Source: Azospirillum sp. TSO35-2
GTDB lineage: Bacteria > Pseudomonadota > Alphaproteobacteria > Azospirillales > Azospirillaceae
Reading direction: 5' to 3'
Assembly (NCBI RefSeq): GCF_003116095.1
Contig: NZ_LGRA01000021.1
Location: 1,698,458 to 1,762,457, forward strand
Length of the DNA: 64,000 nt
The position numbers and the translations under genes were made by a program. Shown piece by piece: positions 24,782-33,610 of the stretch. The stretch's first letter is position 1; each line of letters begins with the position of its first letter. Below the pieces are notes generated by a model. It did no database searches. It was not told the DNA's origin and saw nothing but the letters and a program-made list of their open reading frames with translations.

Positions 24782-25807
24782 ATGAGCAACCAGCAGCCCG
24801 CCGTCACCTTCGAGGAAATCCGCGCGCTCGTGCGCAACCTGCCCGGCCCGGACCTGGAGTCCGGCACGGCGGCGCTGCTGCGCGAACGGCAGCTGACCAA
24901 GCCGGCCGGCTCGCTCGGCCGGCTGGAGGAGATCGCGCAGTGGATGGCCACCTGGCAAGGCCAGCACCCGGCGGACCTGCGTCGCCCGCGCGTCGCCGTC
25001 TTCGCCGGCAACCACGGCGTGGCCGCCCGCGGCGTGTCGGCGTTCCCGGCCGACGTGACGGTGCAGATGGTCGCCAACTTCCAGAACGGCGGCGCCGCGG
25101 TCAACCAGCTCTGCGAGGTGGCCGACGCCGACCTGCGCGTCTACGAGCTGGACCTGGAGAACCCGACCGCCGACTTCACCCAGGGTCCGGCCATGGGTGA
25201 GGAGGAGTGCTGCCGCACCATGGCCTACGGCATGATGGCGGTGGAGATGGGCGTGCAACTGCTGGCGCTGGGCGAGATGGGCATCGCCAACTCGACCTCG
25301 GCGGCGGCGATCTGCCTCGCGCTGTTCGGCGGCGAGGCGGCCGACTGGACCGGCCGCGGCACCGGCATCGATGACGCCGGGCTGGCCCGCAAGATCGCCG
25401 CGGTGGAGGCCGGCGTCGCCGCCAACCCGCAGGCCAAGGACGACCCGTTCGAGGCGCTGCGCTGCCTGGGCGGCTACGAGTTCGCCGCCATCATCGGCGC
25501 CATCCTGGCGGCGCGGATGGCGAAGGTTCCGGTGCTGCTCGACGGCTTCGCCTGCACGGCGGCCGCGGCGGTGCTCTACAAGGCCGACCGCCGCGCGCTC
25601 GACCATTGCATGGTCGCCCACCGCTCGGTCGAGCCGGGCCACACCCGCCTGATGCAGATCATCGGCAAGGAGCCGCTGCTCGACCTCGGCATGCGGCTGG
25701 GCGAGGGCTCCGGCGCGACGCTGGCGATCAACATCGTCAAGTCGGCCGTCGCCTGCCACGCCGGCATGGCGACCTTCGCCGACGCGGGCGTCAGCACGCA
25801 GGGGTGA
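24782..25807 (+). CDS. cobT: Nicotinate-nucleotide--dimethylbenzimidazole phosphoribosyltransferase
   Basis: A 341-residue CobT. It transfers the phosphoribosyl group of nicotinate mononucleotide to 5,6-dimethylbenzimidazole, giving alpha-ribazole phosphate for the lower ligand of cobalamin. Seen motifs are TKPAGSLGRLE, FAGNHGVAARGVSAFP, GEMGIANSTSAAA and, near the C-terminus, MRLGEGSGATLAI, which contains the catalytic Glu. The ATG at 24782 follows AGGACC. No other cobalamin gene and no cobalamin riboswitch are seen in the 100-base upstream gap, so it is an isolated member of the pathway here. Confidence 0.95.
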   Translation: MSNQQPAVTFEEIRALVRNLPGPDLESGTAALLRERQLTKPAGSLGRLEEIAQWMATWQGQHPADLRRPRVAVFAGNHGVAARGVSAFPADVTVQMVANFQNGGAAVNQLCEVADADLRVYELDLENPTADFTQGPAMGEEECCRTMAYGMMAVEMGVQLLALGEMGIANSTSAAAICLALFGGEAADWTGRGTGIDDAGLARKIAAVEAGVAANPQAKDDPFEALRCLGGYEFAAIIGAILAARMAKVPVLLDGFACTAAAAVLYKADRRALDHCMVAHRSVEPGHTRLMQIIGKEPLLDLGMRLGEGSGATLAINIVKSAVACHAGMATFADAGVSTQG

Positions 25808-25830
25808 CGGGGGCGTAGGGACAGGCTGTC

Positions 25831-25855
25831 GTAGGGGCGGAGACGCCGCCCCTAC
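25831..25855. terminator. Hairpin between cobT and a convergent gene
   Basis: GTAGGGGCGG (25831-25840) pairs with CCGCCCCTAC (25846-25855) around 5 bases. It overlaps the stop codon of the leftward membrane-protein gene. There is no T-tract, so it may be an intergenic repeat with terminator function. Confidence 0.4.
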
Positions 25856-26421
25856 AGCATCCCGTCCGCCAGATCGCTGATCGCCGCCGACAGGAACAGG
25901 TCGAGCACGACCAGGGCGCCGGCGGCAAGGCCCGGCAGGGACAGCGCCGTGCGCAGCACGAACCACTGGTAGGTCAGCATCGCCATCATCACGCCGAACA
26001 CCAGCCCCTCGGACACCGGCGGCGGCAGCAGGCCGCTGACCGACAGCAGGATGGTCGGCAGGTAGATCGCCATCTGGATCACCGCCGACCAGTTGTAGGC
26101 GGTCAGCGCACCGGGATAGAGCGGCGCCTTGCCCATCAGCGTCGCGACGCGGAACAGCGCCAGCGGGAAGGCGGTCCAGCTGACGACGTAGGCGATGCCC
26201 TCCACCGTCAGCAGTTGCAGGATCGGCGTGTCGCCGAGCTGGTCCCACAGCCGGATCGCCAGCAGCAGCGCGTAGGCCGGCAGCACCACCACCGCCGCGT
26301 AGAAGGAGTTCAGCGCCCCGTCCGGCGTGCGGTCGAAAAACTCCATGCCCGCCCGGTCGAAACGGGCCAGCCGATAGGCGCCGGTCAGCGCGGACAGGAT
26401 GGCGGGGGTGGTCAGCGGCAT
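25852..26421 (-). CDS. Unknown integral membrane protein
   Basis: A 189-residue protein with about five hydrophobic helices. They lie near residues 42-60, 70-92, 105-130, 135-155 and 160-180. The N-terminal 40 residues are soluble and include RLARFDRAGMEFFDRTPDGALNSFYAA. This pattern is common in uncharacterised alphaproteobacterial YIP1-like membrane proteins, but I cannot assign a function. It ends 22 bases before dapE on the leftward strand order and may be read from the dapE transcript, since both face left and dapE lies upstream. Confidence 0.75.
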   Translation of the reverse strand: MPLTTPAILSALTGAYRLARFDRAGMEFFDRTPDGALNSFYAAVVVLPAYALLLAIRLWDQLGDTPILQLLTVEGIAYVVSWTAFPLALFRVATLMGKAPLYPGALTAYNWSAVIQMAIYLPTILLSVSGLLPPPVSEGLVFGVMMAMLTYQWFVLRTALSLPGLAAGALVVLDLFLSAAISDLADGML

Positions 26422-26443
26422 CGACGGGTCCTGTTGCGGCGCC

Positions 26444-27592
26444 TCATCCGGCCAGCCGTGCGAACACGCCCGTCAGGATCGACTCGTAGATGGCGGTCAG
26501 CGCCTGGATGTCGGCGACCGGGCTGTATTCGTCGACCTTGTGCATGGTCTGGCCGACCAGCCCACATTCCACCACCGGACAGACGTTTTTGATGAAGCGG
26601 GCGTCCGAGGTGCCGCCGGTGGTGGAGTATTCCGGCCGGCGCCCGGTCACCGCCTGCACCGCGTCGGCCACCAGCTCGGTCAGCGGGCCGGGCGGCGTGA
26701 CGAAGCTGTCGCCCGAGCAGTAGGTTTCCAGCTCATAGGCGCCGCCGATCGCGTCGAAGGTCCGGCGCAGCCACGCCTCGATCGAGGCGGGGGTGTGGGC
26801 GTCGTTGAAGCGGATGTTGAACGTCGCCTTGCCCTGGGCCGGGATCACGTTGGTCGCCGGGTTGTCGACGTCGATGGTGGTCAGCGCCAGGGTGGAGGGC
26901 TGGAAATGCGCCGTGCCCTCGTCCATCGGGGCCTCGGTGATGGCGGCCAGCATCCGCACCAGCCGCGGCAGCGGGTTGTCGGCCAGATGCGGGTAGGCGA
27001 CGTGGCCCTGGGCGCCGAACACGGTGAGGAAACCGGTCAGGCTGCCGCGCCGGCCGATCTTGATCATGTCGCCCATCGCCCGTGGGTTGGTCGGCTCCCC
27101 CACCACGCAGGCGTCGATCCGTTCGCCCCGCGCCGCCATCCAGTCCAGCACCTTGCGGGTGCCGTTGATCGCCACGCCTTCCTCGTCGCCGGTGATCAGC
27201 AGGCTGATCGAGCCGGCGGGCGGCCCGTCCTGAAGCCGGCGGGAGACGGCGGCGACGAAGGCGGCGATGGCGCCCTTCATGTCGACCGCGCCGCGGCCGA
27301 ACAGGCGCCCGCCCATCACCGCGCCGGCGAAGGGATCGACCGTCCAGCCCCGGTCGCCCGGCGGCACCACGTCGGTGTGGCCGGCGAAGCAGAAGTTGGG
27401 ACCCTGGGTGCCGAGCCGGGCGTAGAGGTTCTCCACCGGCTCCGTGCCCTCCTGCTCGAACCGCAGGCGGTGGCAGGTGAAGCCCAGCGGGCTCAGCGCC
27501 GCCTCCAGCACGCCCAGCGCGCCGTCGTCGCGCGGCGTGACGCTGGGGCAGCGGATCAGGTCCTGGGCGAGGGCGACGGGGTCGATGGTCAT
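26444..27592 (-). CDS. dapE: Succinyl-diaminopimelate desuccinylase
   Basis: A 382-residue M20-family zinc amidohydrolase. It removes succinate from N-succinyl-L,L-diaminopimelate in the lysine and peptidoglycan precursor pathway. Metal ligands are visible as His in FAGHTDVVPPGD, Asp in RGAVDMKG, and the Glu pair in ITGDEEG, with further ligands in GEPTN and the C-terminal QTMHKVDE. The start at ATG 27592 has GGAAAAG upstream; nine extra residues upstream are not family-like. It lies 148 bases downstream of dapD, the preceding enzyme step but one, with an inverted-repeat element between them. Confidence 0.95.
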   Translation of the reverse strand: MTIDPVALAQDLIRCPSVTPRDDGALGVLEAALSPLGFTCHRLRFEQEGTEPVENLYARLGTQGPNFCFAGHTDVVPPGDRGWTVDPFAGAVMGGRLFGRGAVDMKGAIAAFVAAVSRRLQDGPPAGSISLLITGDEEGVAINGTRKVLDWMAARGERIDACVVGEPTNPRAMGDMIKIGRRGSLTGFLTVFGAQGHVAYPHLADNPLPRLVRMLAAITEAPMDEGTAHFQPSTLALTTIDVDNPATNVIPAQGKATFNIRFNDAHTPASIEAWLRRTFDAIGGAYELETYCSGDSFVTPPGPLTELVADAVQAVTGRRPEYSTTGGTSDARFIKNVCPVVECGLVGQTMHKVDEYSPVADIQALTAIYESILTGVFARLAG

Positions 27593-27627
27593 GCTGGTCT
27601 TTTCCAACCGGCCCGGCATCCGCCGGT

Positions 27628-27714
27628 CGTCATCCCCGCGAAGGCGGGGATCCAGGCGTAGGGGCCAAAGTGCTGCGGTGCGGCCGCTGGACCCCCGCCT
27701 TCGCGGGGGTGACG
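27628..27714. repeat. Two inverted copies of a CCCCGCGAAGGCGGGG element
   Basis: Each copy (27628-27656 and 27687-27714) is itself a hairpin with CCCCGC-GAA-GGCGGGG character. The two copies are inverted relative to each other and match at all but two or three positions. This REP/BIME-like element family, CGTCATCCCCGCGAAGGCGGGGATCC-like, is widespread between proteobacterial genes. Here it separates dapD from dapE and may stabilise or partly terminate the message. Confidence 0.85.
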
Positions 27715-27740
27715 GTGGATGGAATGGACGGGCCTTCCGA

Positions 27741-28583
27741 TCAATCGCGCAGCAGGTCGTTGATCGCCGTCTTCGAGCGGGTCTTCTCGTCGACGCGCTT
27801 GATGATGACGCAGCAGTACAGGCTGGGGCCGGGGGTGCCGTCGGGCAGCGGCTTGCCGGGCAGCGAGCCGGGGACGACGACCGAATAGGCCGGGACGCGG
27901 CCCATGAAGACCTCGCCGGTGTGGCGGTCGATGATCTTGGTCGAGGCGCCGATGTAGCAGCCCATCGACACGACGGCGCCGGTCTCGACGATCACGCCCT
28001 CGACGATCTCCGAGCGGGCGCCGATGAAGCAGTTGTCCTCGATGATGACCGGGTCGGCCTGCAGAGGCTCCAGCACGCCGCCGATGCCGACACCGCCCGA
28101 CAGGTGGACGTTCTTGCCGATCTGGGCGCAGGAGCCGACGGTGACCCAGGTGTCGACCATGGTGCCGCTGTCGACATAGGCGCCGACGTTGACGAAGCTC
28201 GGCATCAGGATGACGCCGGGGGCGACGTAGGACGACTTGCGGGCGATGGCGCCGGGCAGGGCGCGGAAGCCGGCGTTCTGGAACTGACCCTCGGTCCAGC
28301 CCTCGAACTTCGGCGGGACCTTGTCGTACCAGGACGAGCCGCCGGGGCCGCCGGGGATCATCTCGTTGGCGTTGAGGCGGAAGGACAGCAGCACCGCCTT
28401 CTTCAGCCACTGGTTGACCTTCCAGCCGTCCGCGGTCTTTTCCGCGACGCGGAGGTCGCCCGCGTCCAGGGCGTCGAGCGCCGCGTTCACGGCGTCGCGG
28501 ACCGGGCCGGTGGTGGCGGTGTTGAGGCCGTCGCGGTTGTCCCAGGCGGCATCGATGGTGGCTTGGAGGCTGGCGTGGCTCAT
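27741..28583 (-). CDS. dapD: Tetrahydrodipicolinate N-succinyltransferase
   Basis: A 280-residue DapD. It succinylates 2,3,4,5-tetrahydropyridine-2,6-dicarboxylate using succinyl-CoA, the first committed step of the succinylase branch to meso-diaminopimelate. A helical N-terminal domain is followed by left-handed beta-helix hexapeptide repeats from about residue 115, for example GTMVDTWVTVGSCAQIG and GARSEIVEGVIVETGAVVSMG. It has its own near-consensus promoter at 28623-28651, with a leader of about 33 bases. Confidence 0.96.
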   Translation of the reverse strand: MSHASLQATIDAAWDNRDGLNTATTGPVRDAVNAALDALDAGDLRVAEKTADGWKVNQWLKKAVLLSFRLNANEMIPGGPGGSSWYDKVPPKFEGWTEGQFQNAGFRALPGAIARKSSYVAPGVILMPSFVNVGAYVDSGTMVDTWVTVGSCAQIGKNVHLSGGVGIGGVLEPLQADPVIIEDNCFIGARSEIVEGVIVETGAVVSMGCYIGASTKIIDRHTGEVFMGRVPAYSVVVPGSLPGKPLPDGTPGPSLYCCVIIKRVDEKTRSKTAINDLLRD

Positions 28584-28622
28584 GGCGCGGTCGTTCGGCT
28601 GTCGAAAATGTCAGGGGACCGC

Positions 28623-28651
28623 ACCATGGAGCCGCCCCGTTCCCCTGTCAA
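28623..28651 (-). promoter_or_regulatory. Sigma70 promoter of dapD
   Basis: On the minus strand, TTGACA (28651-28646), a 17-base spacer and CATGGT (28628-28623). Transcription would start near 28616, about 33 bases before dapD. Confidence 0.7.
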
Positions 28652-28679
28652 CCGGCCCAAAACCCTTTGGCGGGAAGCG

Positions 28680-29444
28680 CTATTCCGCGGCCTTCTCCGC
28701 CCTGCCGTCTTCCGTCATGTCGACCGCCGCGTCCGCCACCGCGGCGAGCCAGCTCGGCAGGTCGTCGACGGTGTGGTCGATGTGGACCCCGGCGCCGACG
28801 CCGGCCCGCTCATAGTCCTGCTCGCCGCGGACCCAGACCGTGGTCATGCCCAGCGCGTGGGCGGGGGCGAGGTTGCGGGCGATGTCCTCCACCATGCAGG
28901 CGCGGGTGGGGTCGACGCCGTGGCGCTCGACCAGCGTGGAATAGGGGCGGGGGTCGGGCTTCGGCACGAAACCGGCGGCGGCGATGTCGAACACCGCGTC
29001 GAAGCGGTCGAGGATGCCCAGCCGGCCGGCGACGTTCTCCGCATGGCGGACCGAGCCGTTGGTGTAGATGATCTTGCGCCCGGGCAACCGGTCGAGCGCG
29101 CCGGTCAGCACCGCCGACGGCTGCACCCCGGCGACGTCGATGTCGTGGACATAGTCCATGTAGGCGGTGGGGTCGACGTCGTGTTCCACCATCAGGCCGC
29201 GCAGCGTGGTGCCGTAATCGCGGAAGAACCGCTTCTGGCGGACCCGGGCCTCGTCCATGCCGATGCCGAAATGCTCGGCGATGAATTCGTTGATCCGGCG
29301 GTCGACCTGGGCGAACAGGTTGCAGGACGCCGGGTAGAGCGTGTTGTCGAGGTCGAAGATCCAGACGGCGCGGTCGCGCAGCGCGGCGGCTGCGGCGGCG
29401 GGAATGGACGCGGGGGAGGGGGCGGGGGGGATCGGAGCGGTCAT
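28680..29444 (-). CDS. HAD-family pyrimidine 5'-nucleotidase-like protein
   Basis: A 254-residue HAD-superfamily phosphatase of the pyrimidine 5'-nucleotidase type. Motif I is WIFDLDNTLYP with both catalytic aspartates, motif II is IIYTNGS, the Lys of motif III is in FVPKPDPRPY, and the motif IV acidic residue is in ACMVEDIARNL. Relatives dephosphorylate pyrimidine nucleoside monophosphates in the cytoplasm. The ATG at 29444 gives a short Pro/Ala-rich lead-in before motif I. It is 28 bases upstream of the dapD promoter and could run through into dapD. Confidence 0.88.
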   Translation of the reverse strand: MTAPIPPAPSPASIPAAAAAALRDRAVWIFDLDNTLYPASCNLFAQVDRRINEFIAEHFGIGMDEARVRQKRFFRDYGTTLRGLMVEHDVDPTAYMDYVHDIDVAGVQPSAVLTGALDRLPGRKIIYTNGSVRHAENVAGRLGILDRFDAVFDIAAAGFVPKPDPRPYSTLVERHGVDPTRACMVEDIARNLAPAHALGMTTVWVRGEQDYERAGVGAGVHIDHTVDDLPSWLAAVADAAVDMTEDGRAEKAAE

Positions 29445-29753
29445 GTCCCACAGAATGGGGCCGCCGCGTGGCCGCCGCAAGCCGCTTCACAGGGGCGCAG
29501 TCGGGGTGGCGGCCCGGCCGCGGCGGCCTTGTGTTGCGTGCTTTCTCCATCGCCGGCAAGGATCGGACCGACGTGGGGTTGAATTGTTTCGCGCCTTAGG
29601 TTGATTGAAGAGTGGTCCCCAAAAGGGTAGCATGGACCGGCCCGTCCACTGGTTCCCAGCCGCCCTTTTGCCGGTGGCTGGCTCCTTGCCGGACATGGTC
29701 GCCCGCAACGGCATCATTCCCGCGATCGCTTCACGATCACCCCTGAGATCATT
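29445..29753. other. Divergent intergenic region, no gene seen
   Basis: A 309-base gap between the leftward nucleotidase and the rightward GGDEF gene. It must hold both promoters, but I see no convincing -35/-10 pair, repeat or RNA structure. Confidence 0.5.
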
Positions 29754-31526
29754 GTGGACCTGCCCCTGACCACCGGCTCCTCCTCCGTTTCCGACAACGC
29801 CCCTGCCGATCCGGCCGGCCTTCATCCGGCCGACCTTCACCCGGCGGGTCCATCGACGCTGGTCGCGCTCTATCCCGGCCCGGCCCTGCGGCTGGACATG
29901 GCGCTGGGCGTCGTCGAGGCGAACGCCGAGGCGGAGGACATGATGGACAGCGACCCGCGCTGGCTGCCCGACCTGCGGAGCTGGCTGACGGCGTCCAGCG
30001 TGGCGCCGGGGCTGCGCTCGGTCCCGGTGGAATCGCTGCGCGGCATCATGATCGTGGAATGGGCCGGGGTGCCGCTGCCGGACGGCGGTTTCCTGCTGCT
30101 CGGCCGCGACGACACGCTGGAGCGGCAGTTGCGCCACACGCTGACCGAGTCGCGGCGGCGCTACAAGGATCTGGTGGAGGTCTCGTCCGACTTCGCCTGG
30201 GAAACCGGGGCCGACGGCACCTTCGTCTTCGTCAGCCACAAAGGCGCGCTGGGCTACCCGGCCGACGCGCTGATCGGCCGCGACCCCCGCAGCCTGGCGC
30301 TGGACGAATGGGGCGATCTGCCGCTGCCCTTCGACTGCCAGCGCCCGGTCGACCAGAGCGAGCTGTGGCTGAAGGGGGCCGACGGCACGCCGGCCTGCGT
30401 CGTCGCCTCGGCCCTGCCGCTGTTCGGGCCGCAGGGCGACTGGATCGGCGCCCGCGGCGTCTGCCGCGACGTCACCGACCAGGTGCTGCGCTCCAACGAA
30501 CTGGCACGCATCCGGAACCGCGAACGGCTGCTCGGCCACATCGTCCACACCCTGCGCGACCGGCTGGACGCGGCGGAGGCGCTGACCGTCGCCGCGGCGG
30601 AGACGGCGCGGGCGCTCAGCGCCGACGGCTGCCGCATCTACCGCGCCGAGGACGGCGCCGGCTGCCTGTCGCTGGTGGCGGAGTTCGGGGCGGAACTGCC
30701 CGACATGGGCGACGCCCAGGCGCTGCTGCTCGACCGCATCGCCAGCGGCGACGACCGGCGCCGCGAGGGCGTGGTGGTGGAGCGGCTGGACGACCTCCAG
30801 CTGATCGGCGAGCGCACCGAATACCGGCAGGCGGTCAACGGCGCGCTGCTGGTCTGGCGCGCCGGCGATTCGGAGCCGTGGGACGACGACGACCGCCACC
30901 TGATGTCGGGCGTCGCCGACCACATCGGCATCGCCCACGCCCATCTCGCCTACCAGGAGCGGCTGCGCCGCCTGTCCGAACGCGACGGGCTGACCGGCCT
31001 GTTCAACCGCCGCACCTTCTTCGAGCGGCTGGAGGAGTCGATTTCCCGGCCCGACAGCGGCCCGTCGGCGCTGCTCTACGTCGACCTCGACAATTTCAAG
31101 GCGGTCAACGACCTGCACGGCCACCAGCAGGGCGACGCGGTGCTGAAGGCGATCGGCACGCTGCTGACCACCGGCGTCCGCCCGGGCGACCTGCCGGGCC
31201 GGCTGGGCGGCGACGAGTTCGTGCTGTGGCTGGGCCGCACCGACGAGGCGAAGGCGCGCATCGTCGCCGACCGGCTGCTGGCCGGGATGAAGGAACTGGC
31301 GCACCTGTCGGCCAGCCCGGAAAAGCCGCTGGGCCTGTCGATCGGCATCGCCGTCCATGTCCCCGGGCGCGGCGAGACGGTGCGGGAGTTGACCGACCGG
31401 TCGGACGCCGCCATGTACGACGCCAAGAAGAGCGGCAAGGGCCACTACGCCCTGGCGCGGGAGCACCGGCCGGCCTTCCTCTCCGACCCCGTCTCCTCAG
31501 CCCCTGTTGCGGAGCCCGCGCCGTGA
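29754..31526 (+). CDS. PAS-GAF-GGDEF diguanylate cyclase
   Basis: A 590-residue cytoplasmic diguanylate cyclase, which makes c-di-GMP from two GTP. A PAS-like domain begins near YKDLVEVSSDFAW (about residues 138-245), a GAF-like region lies at about 255-400, and the GGDEF domain occupies the C-terminal part. The active motif is a full GGDEF at 485-489. The product-inhibition I-site RxxD is RPGD at 476-479, five residues before it, so feedback control is probably retained. The start is GTG 29754 with a weak ribosome binding site. It overlaps the next gene by GTGA and starts a three-gene coupled unit. Confidence 0.9.
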   Translation: MDLPLTTGSSSVSDNAPADPAGLHPADLHPAGPSTLVALYPGPALRLDMALGVVEANAEAEDMMDSDPRWLPDLRSWLTASSVAPGLRSVPVESLRGIMIVEWAGVPLPDGGFLLLGRDDTLERQLRHTLTESRRRYKDLVEVSSDFAWETGADGTFVFVSHKGALGYPADALIGRDPRSLALDEWGDLPLPFDCQRPVDQSELWLKGADGTPACVVASALPLFGPQGDWIGARGVCRDVTDQVLRSNELARIRNRERLLGHIVHTLRDRLDAAEALTVAAAETARALSADGCRIYRAEDGAGCLSLVAEFGAELPDMGDAQALLLDRIASGDDRRREGVVVERLDDLQLIGERTEYRQAVNGALLVWRAGDSEPWDDDDRHLMSGVADHIGIAHAHLAYQERLRRLSERDGLTGLFNRRTFFERLEESISRPDSGPSALLYVDLDNFKAVNDLHGHQQGDAVLKAIGTLLTTGVRPGDLPGRLGGDEFVLWLGRTDEAKARIVADRLLAGMKELAHLSASPEKPLGLSIGIAVHVPGRGETVRELTDRSDAAMYDAKKSGKGHYALAREHRPAFLSDPVSSAPVAEPAP

Positions 31527-32851
31527 GCACGCGTCCCGACACGCTCGATCCCGCCGACTATGAATCGGCCAAGCGAATGGTGCAAAGCGAGGATCCGGCG
31601 GTCCGCCGGAAGGTCGCCGAGCATCCCAAGACCCGGCCGGAGCTGCTCTACTTCCTCGCCGCCGACGCCGCGGCGGAGGTCCGGCGCGCCATCGCCACCA
31701 ACGCCGGCACCCCGCGCCAGGCCGACCTGCTGCTCGCCAAGGACCGCGAGGTCATGGTGCGCCGGGCGGTCGCCCGGAAGATCGCCCGCCTGTTGCCGGA
31801 ACTGTCGGCCGACCAGGCGGTGCAGATCGAACGGCTGACGATCGAATGCCTGGAGACGCTGGCCCGCGACCAGGCGTCGGAGGTGCGCGGCATCCTGGCC
31901 GAGGCGCTGAAGGACCTGCCGAACGCCCCGCACGGCGTCATCAACCGGCTGGCCCGCGACGTCGAGCTGTCGGTCTGCGCCCCGGTGCTGCAGCATTCGC
32001 CGATCCTCACCGAGGAGGATCTGACCGACATCATCATGAAGGGGCCGGTGCGGGGCGCGATGACCGCCATCGCCAGCCGGAAGAACGTCTCGGCCTCCGT
32101 CGCCGACGCCATCGCCCGGTCGGACGACGAGGCGGCGGTGACGGCGCTGCTCGGCAACGCCTCGGCCCAGGTCCGGGAAGAGACGCTGGACCGCATCCTC
32201 GATCAGGCGCCGCAGCACGAGCCCTGGCATTCCCCCCTGGTGCGGCGGCCGCGGCTGCCCGCCCGCGCGGTGGCGCGGCTGGCCAGCTTCGTCGCCAACG
32301 GCCTGCTGAAGGTCCTGCAGGACCGCGACGACCTCGACCCCGAAGCGGCGCGCGGCTTGGCCGAGGCGGTCCGCCAGCGCGTCGGGCAGGCGGCCGGTGC
32401 CGCCGCCGGCGCCGCCGCCGGGCTGGGGCTGGGGCCGGTCGACTTCGACGAGAGCGCGGTCGCCGCCGCCCCGGCCGGACCGGAAAAGGTGGTGGAGCGG
32501 CCGAGCGACCGCGCCGCCCGGCTGAACAAGGAAGGCAAGCTGACCGAGGCGCTGCTGGAAGGCTCGATGACCGAAGGCGACCGCGCCTTCGTGATGGCCG
32601 GGCTGGGCGAACTGGCGCAGATCCCGCTGCCGGTGGTCGACCGCATCATCGCCACCCACGCCCCGCGCGCGGTGACGGCGCTGGTGTGGCGCGCCGGGCT
32701 GACCATGCGCTTCGCCCGGCAGATCCAATTGCGCCTCGCCCAGATTCCGCCAAAAACAGCGCTTAATGCTCGCGATGGCACGCACTACCCGATGACCGAC
32801 GACGAGATGCGCTGGCAGCTCGAATTCTTCGGCATCGAGGAAAAAGCGTGA
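31523..32851 (+). CDS. DUF2336 repeat protein
   Basis: A 442-residue all-helical protein of the DUF2336 family, largely restricted to alphaproteobacteria. The first 300 residues form HEAT-like helical repeats (for example DPAVRRKVAEHPKTRPELLY and SEVRGILAEALKDL). An Ala/Gly-rich linker at about residues 285-320 follows, then a second helical region ending EEKA. No enzymatic motif is visible; a protein-interaction scaffold is likely. It starts at GTG within the stop codon of the diguanylate cyclase gene and shares GTGA with the next gene, so all three are translationally coupled. A role in c-di-GMP signalling is inferred from this alone. Confidence 0.88.
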   Translation: MSTRPDTLDPADYESAKRMVQSEDPAVRRKVAEHPKTRPELLYFLAADAAAEVRRAIATNAGTPRQADLLLAKDREVMVRRAVARKIARLLPELSADQAVQIERLTIECLETLARDQASEVRGILAEALKDLPNAPHGVINRLARDVELSVCAPVLQHSPILTEEDLTDIIMKGPVRGAMTAIASRKNVSASVADAIARSDDEAAVTALLGNASAQVREETLDRILDQAPQHEPWHSPLVRRPRLPARAVARLASFVANGLLKVLQDRDDLDPEAARGLAEAVRQRVGQAAGAAAGAAAGLGLGPVDFDESAVAAAPAGPEKVVERPSDRAARLNKEGKLTEALLEGSMTEGDRAFVMAGLGELAQIPLPVVDRIIATHAPRAVTALVWRAGLTMRFARQIQLRLAQIPPKTALNARDGTHYPMTDDEMRWQLEFFGIEEKA

Positions 32852-33507
32852 CGCTCCGTATCGGTTCGGGTTTGAAAATGCGTGTCGCCTTCCTGGCTTT
32901 CTTCATCGTCCTGCTCGCTGCCGCCACCAGCTTCGCCGCTCCCCCGCGGGAGACGCCGGACGAGCGGGCGGTCGCCGCCACCTTCGACGCCGCGCGCGCC
33001 GCGTTGTCGGAACAACGCGGATCGGCGGTGGTCCCGCTGCTGACCCGCGGATCGGTCAAGACGCTCGAATCGGTGCGCGACGCCGCCCGCCAGCCGGGCG
33101 ACGCGCCGCTGGAACGGCTGGAGCCGGCCGAGCGCTTCGCCGCCATGGGCCTGCGCCGCTACCTCGGCGCGGCGGACCTGCGCCGCATGTCGGTCGGCGA
33201 CATCGCCAACCACGCGCTGAAGGCCGGCTGGCTCGGCCCCAACATCATCGCCCGCAGCGCGCTGGGTCCGGTGCGGGTGAAGGGCGACCGCGCGTCGGGC
33301 CTGCTGATGGTCGACAACCGGCCGGCGCTGGTCCCCGCCGACTTCGTGCGCGAGGGCGGGTCCTGGCGCATCGACATCGCCAGCGTCTTCACCTTCGGCA
33401 GCCAGATGCTGAAGGGCTTCGCCGCCATGTCGGGCAAGGACGAGACCGCCTACATCGCCGACCTGCTCGACAAGCTCCCGGCGAAACCCGGCATGGCGGC
33501 GCGCTAG
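32848..33507 (+). CDS. Unknown secreted protein of the GGDEF-DUF2336 unit
   Basis: A 219-residue protein I cannot assign to a family. Residues 11-31 form a signal peptide (MRVAFLAFFIVLLAAATSFA, cut near FAAPP). The mature part is soluble, with an NTF2-like feel: a helical first half and a beta-rich second half (LGPVRVKGDRASGLLMVDNRPALVP then FVREGGSWRIDI). It starts at GTG 32848 overlapping the DUF2336 gene by GTGA. Translation from the internal Met at codon 11 is also possible. Location in the periplasm contrasts with its cytoplasmic operon partners. Confidence 0.78.
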   Translation: MTLRIGSGLKMRVAFLAFFIVLLAAATSFAAPPRETPDERAVAATFDAARAALSEQRGSAVVPLLTRGSVKTLESVRDAARQPGDAPLERLEPAERFAAMGLRRYLGAADLRRMSVGDIANHALKAGWLGPNIIARSALGPVRVKGDRASGLLMVDNRPALVPADFVREGGSWRIDIASVFTFGSQMLKGFAAMSGKDETAYIADLLDKLPAKPGMAAR

Positions 33508-33610
33508 TGGTGGCGGGATGATCCGTCCGGCCGCGTCCATCCGCGCGATTGCGGCGACTCCACCGATTGCGTAGACTCGCGCCCGCTTCCACCAAGTGTT
33601 GGCGCCGACG

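Noticed and set aside
27628..27714. CRISPR array
   Set aside because: Only two inverted, not direct, copies and no regular spacers or cas genes; REP-like repeat fits.
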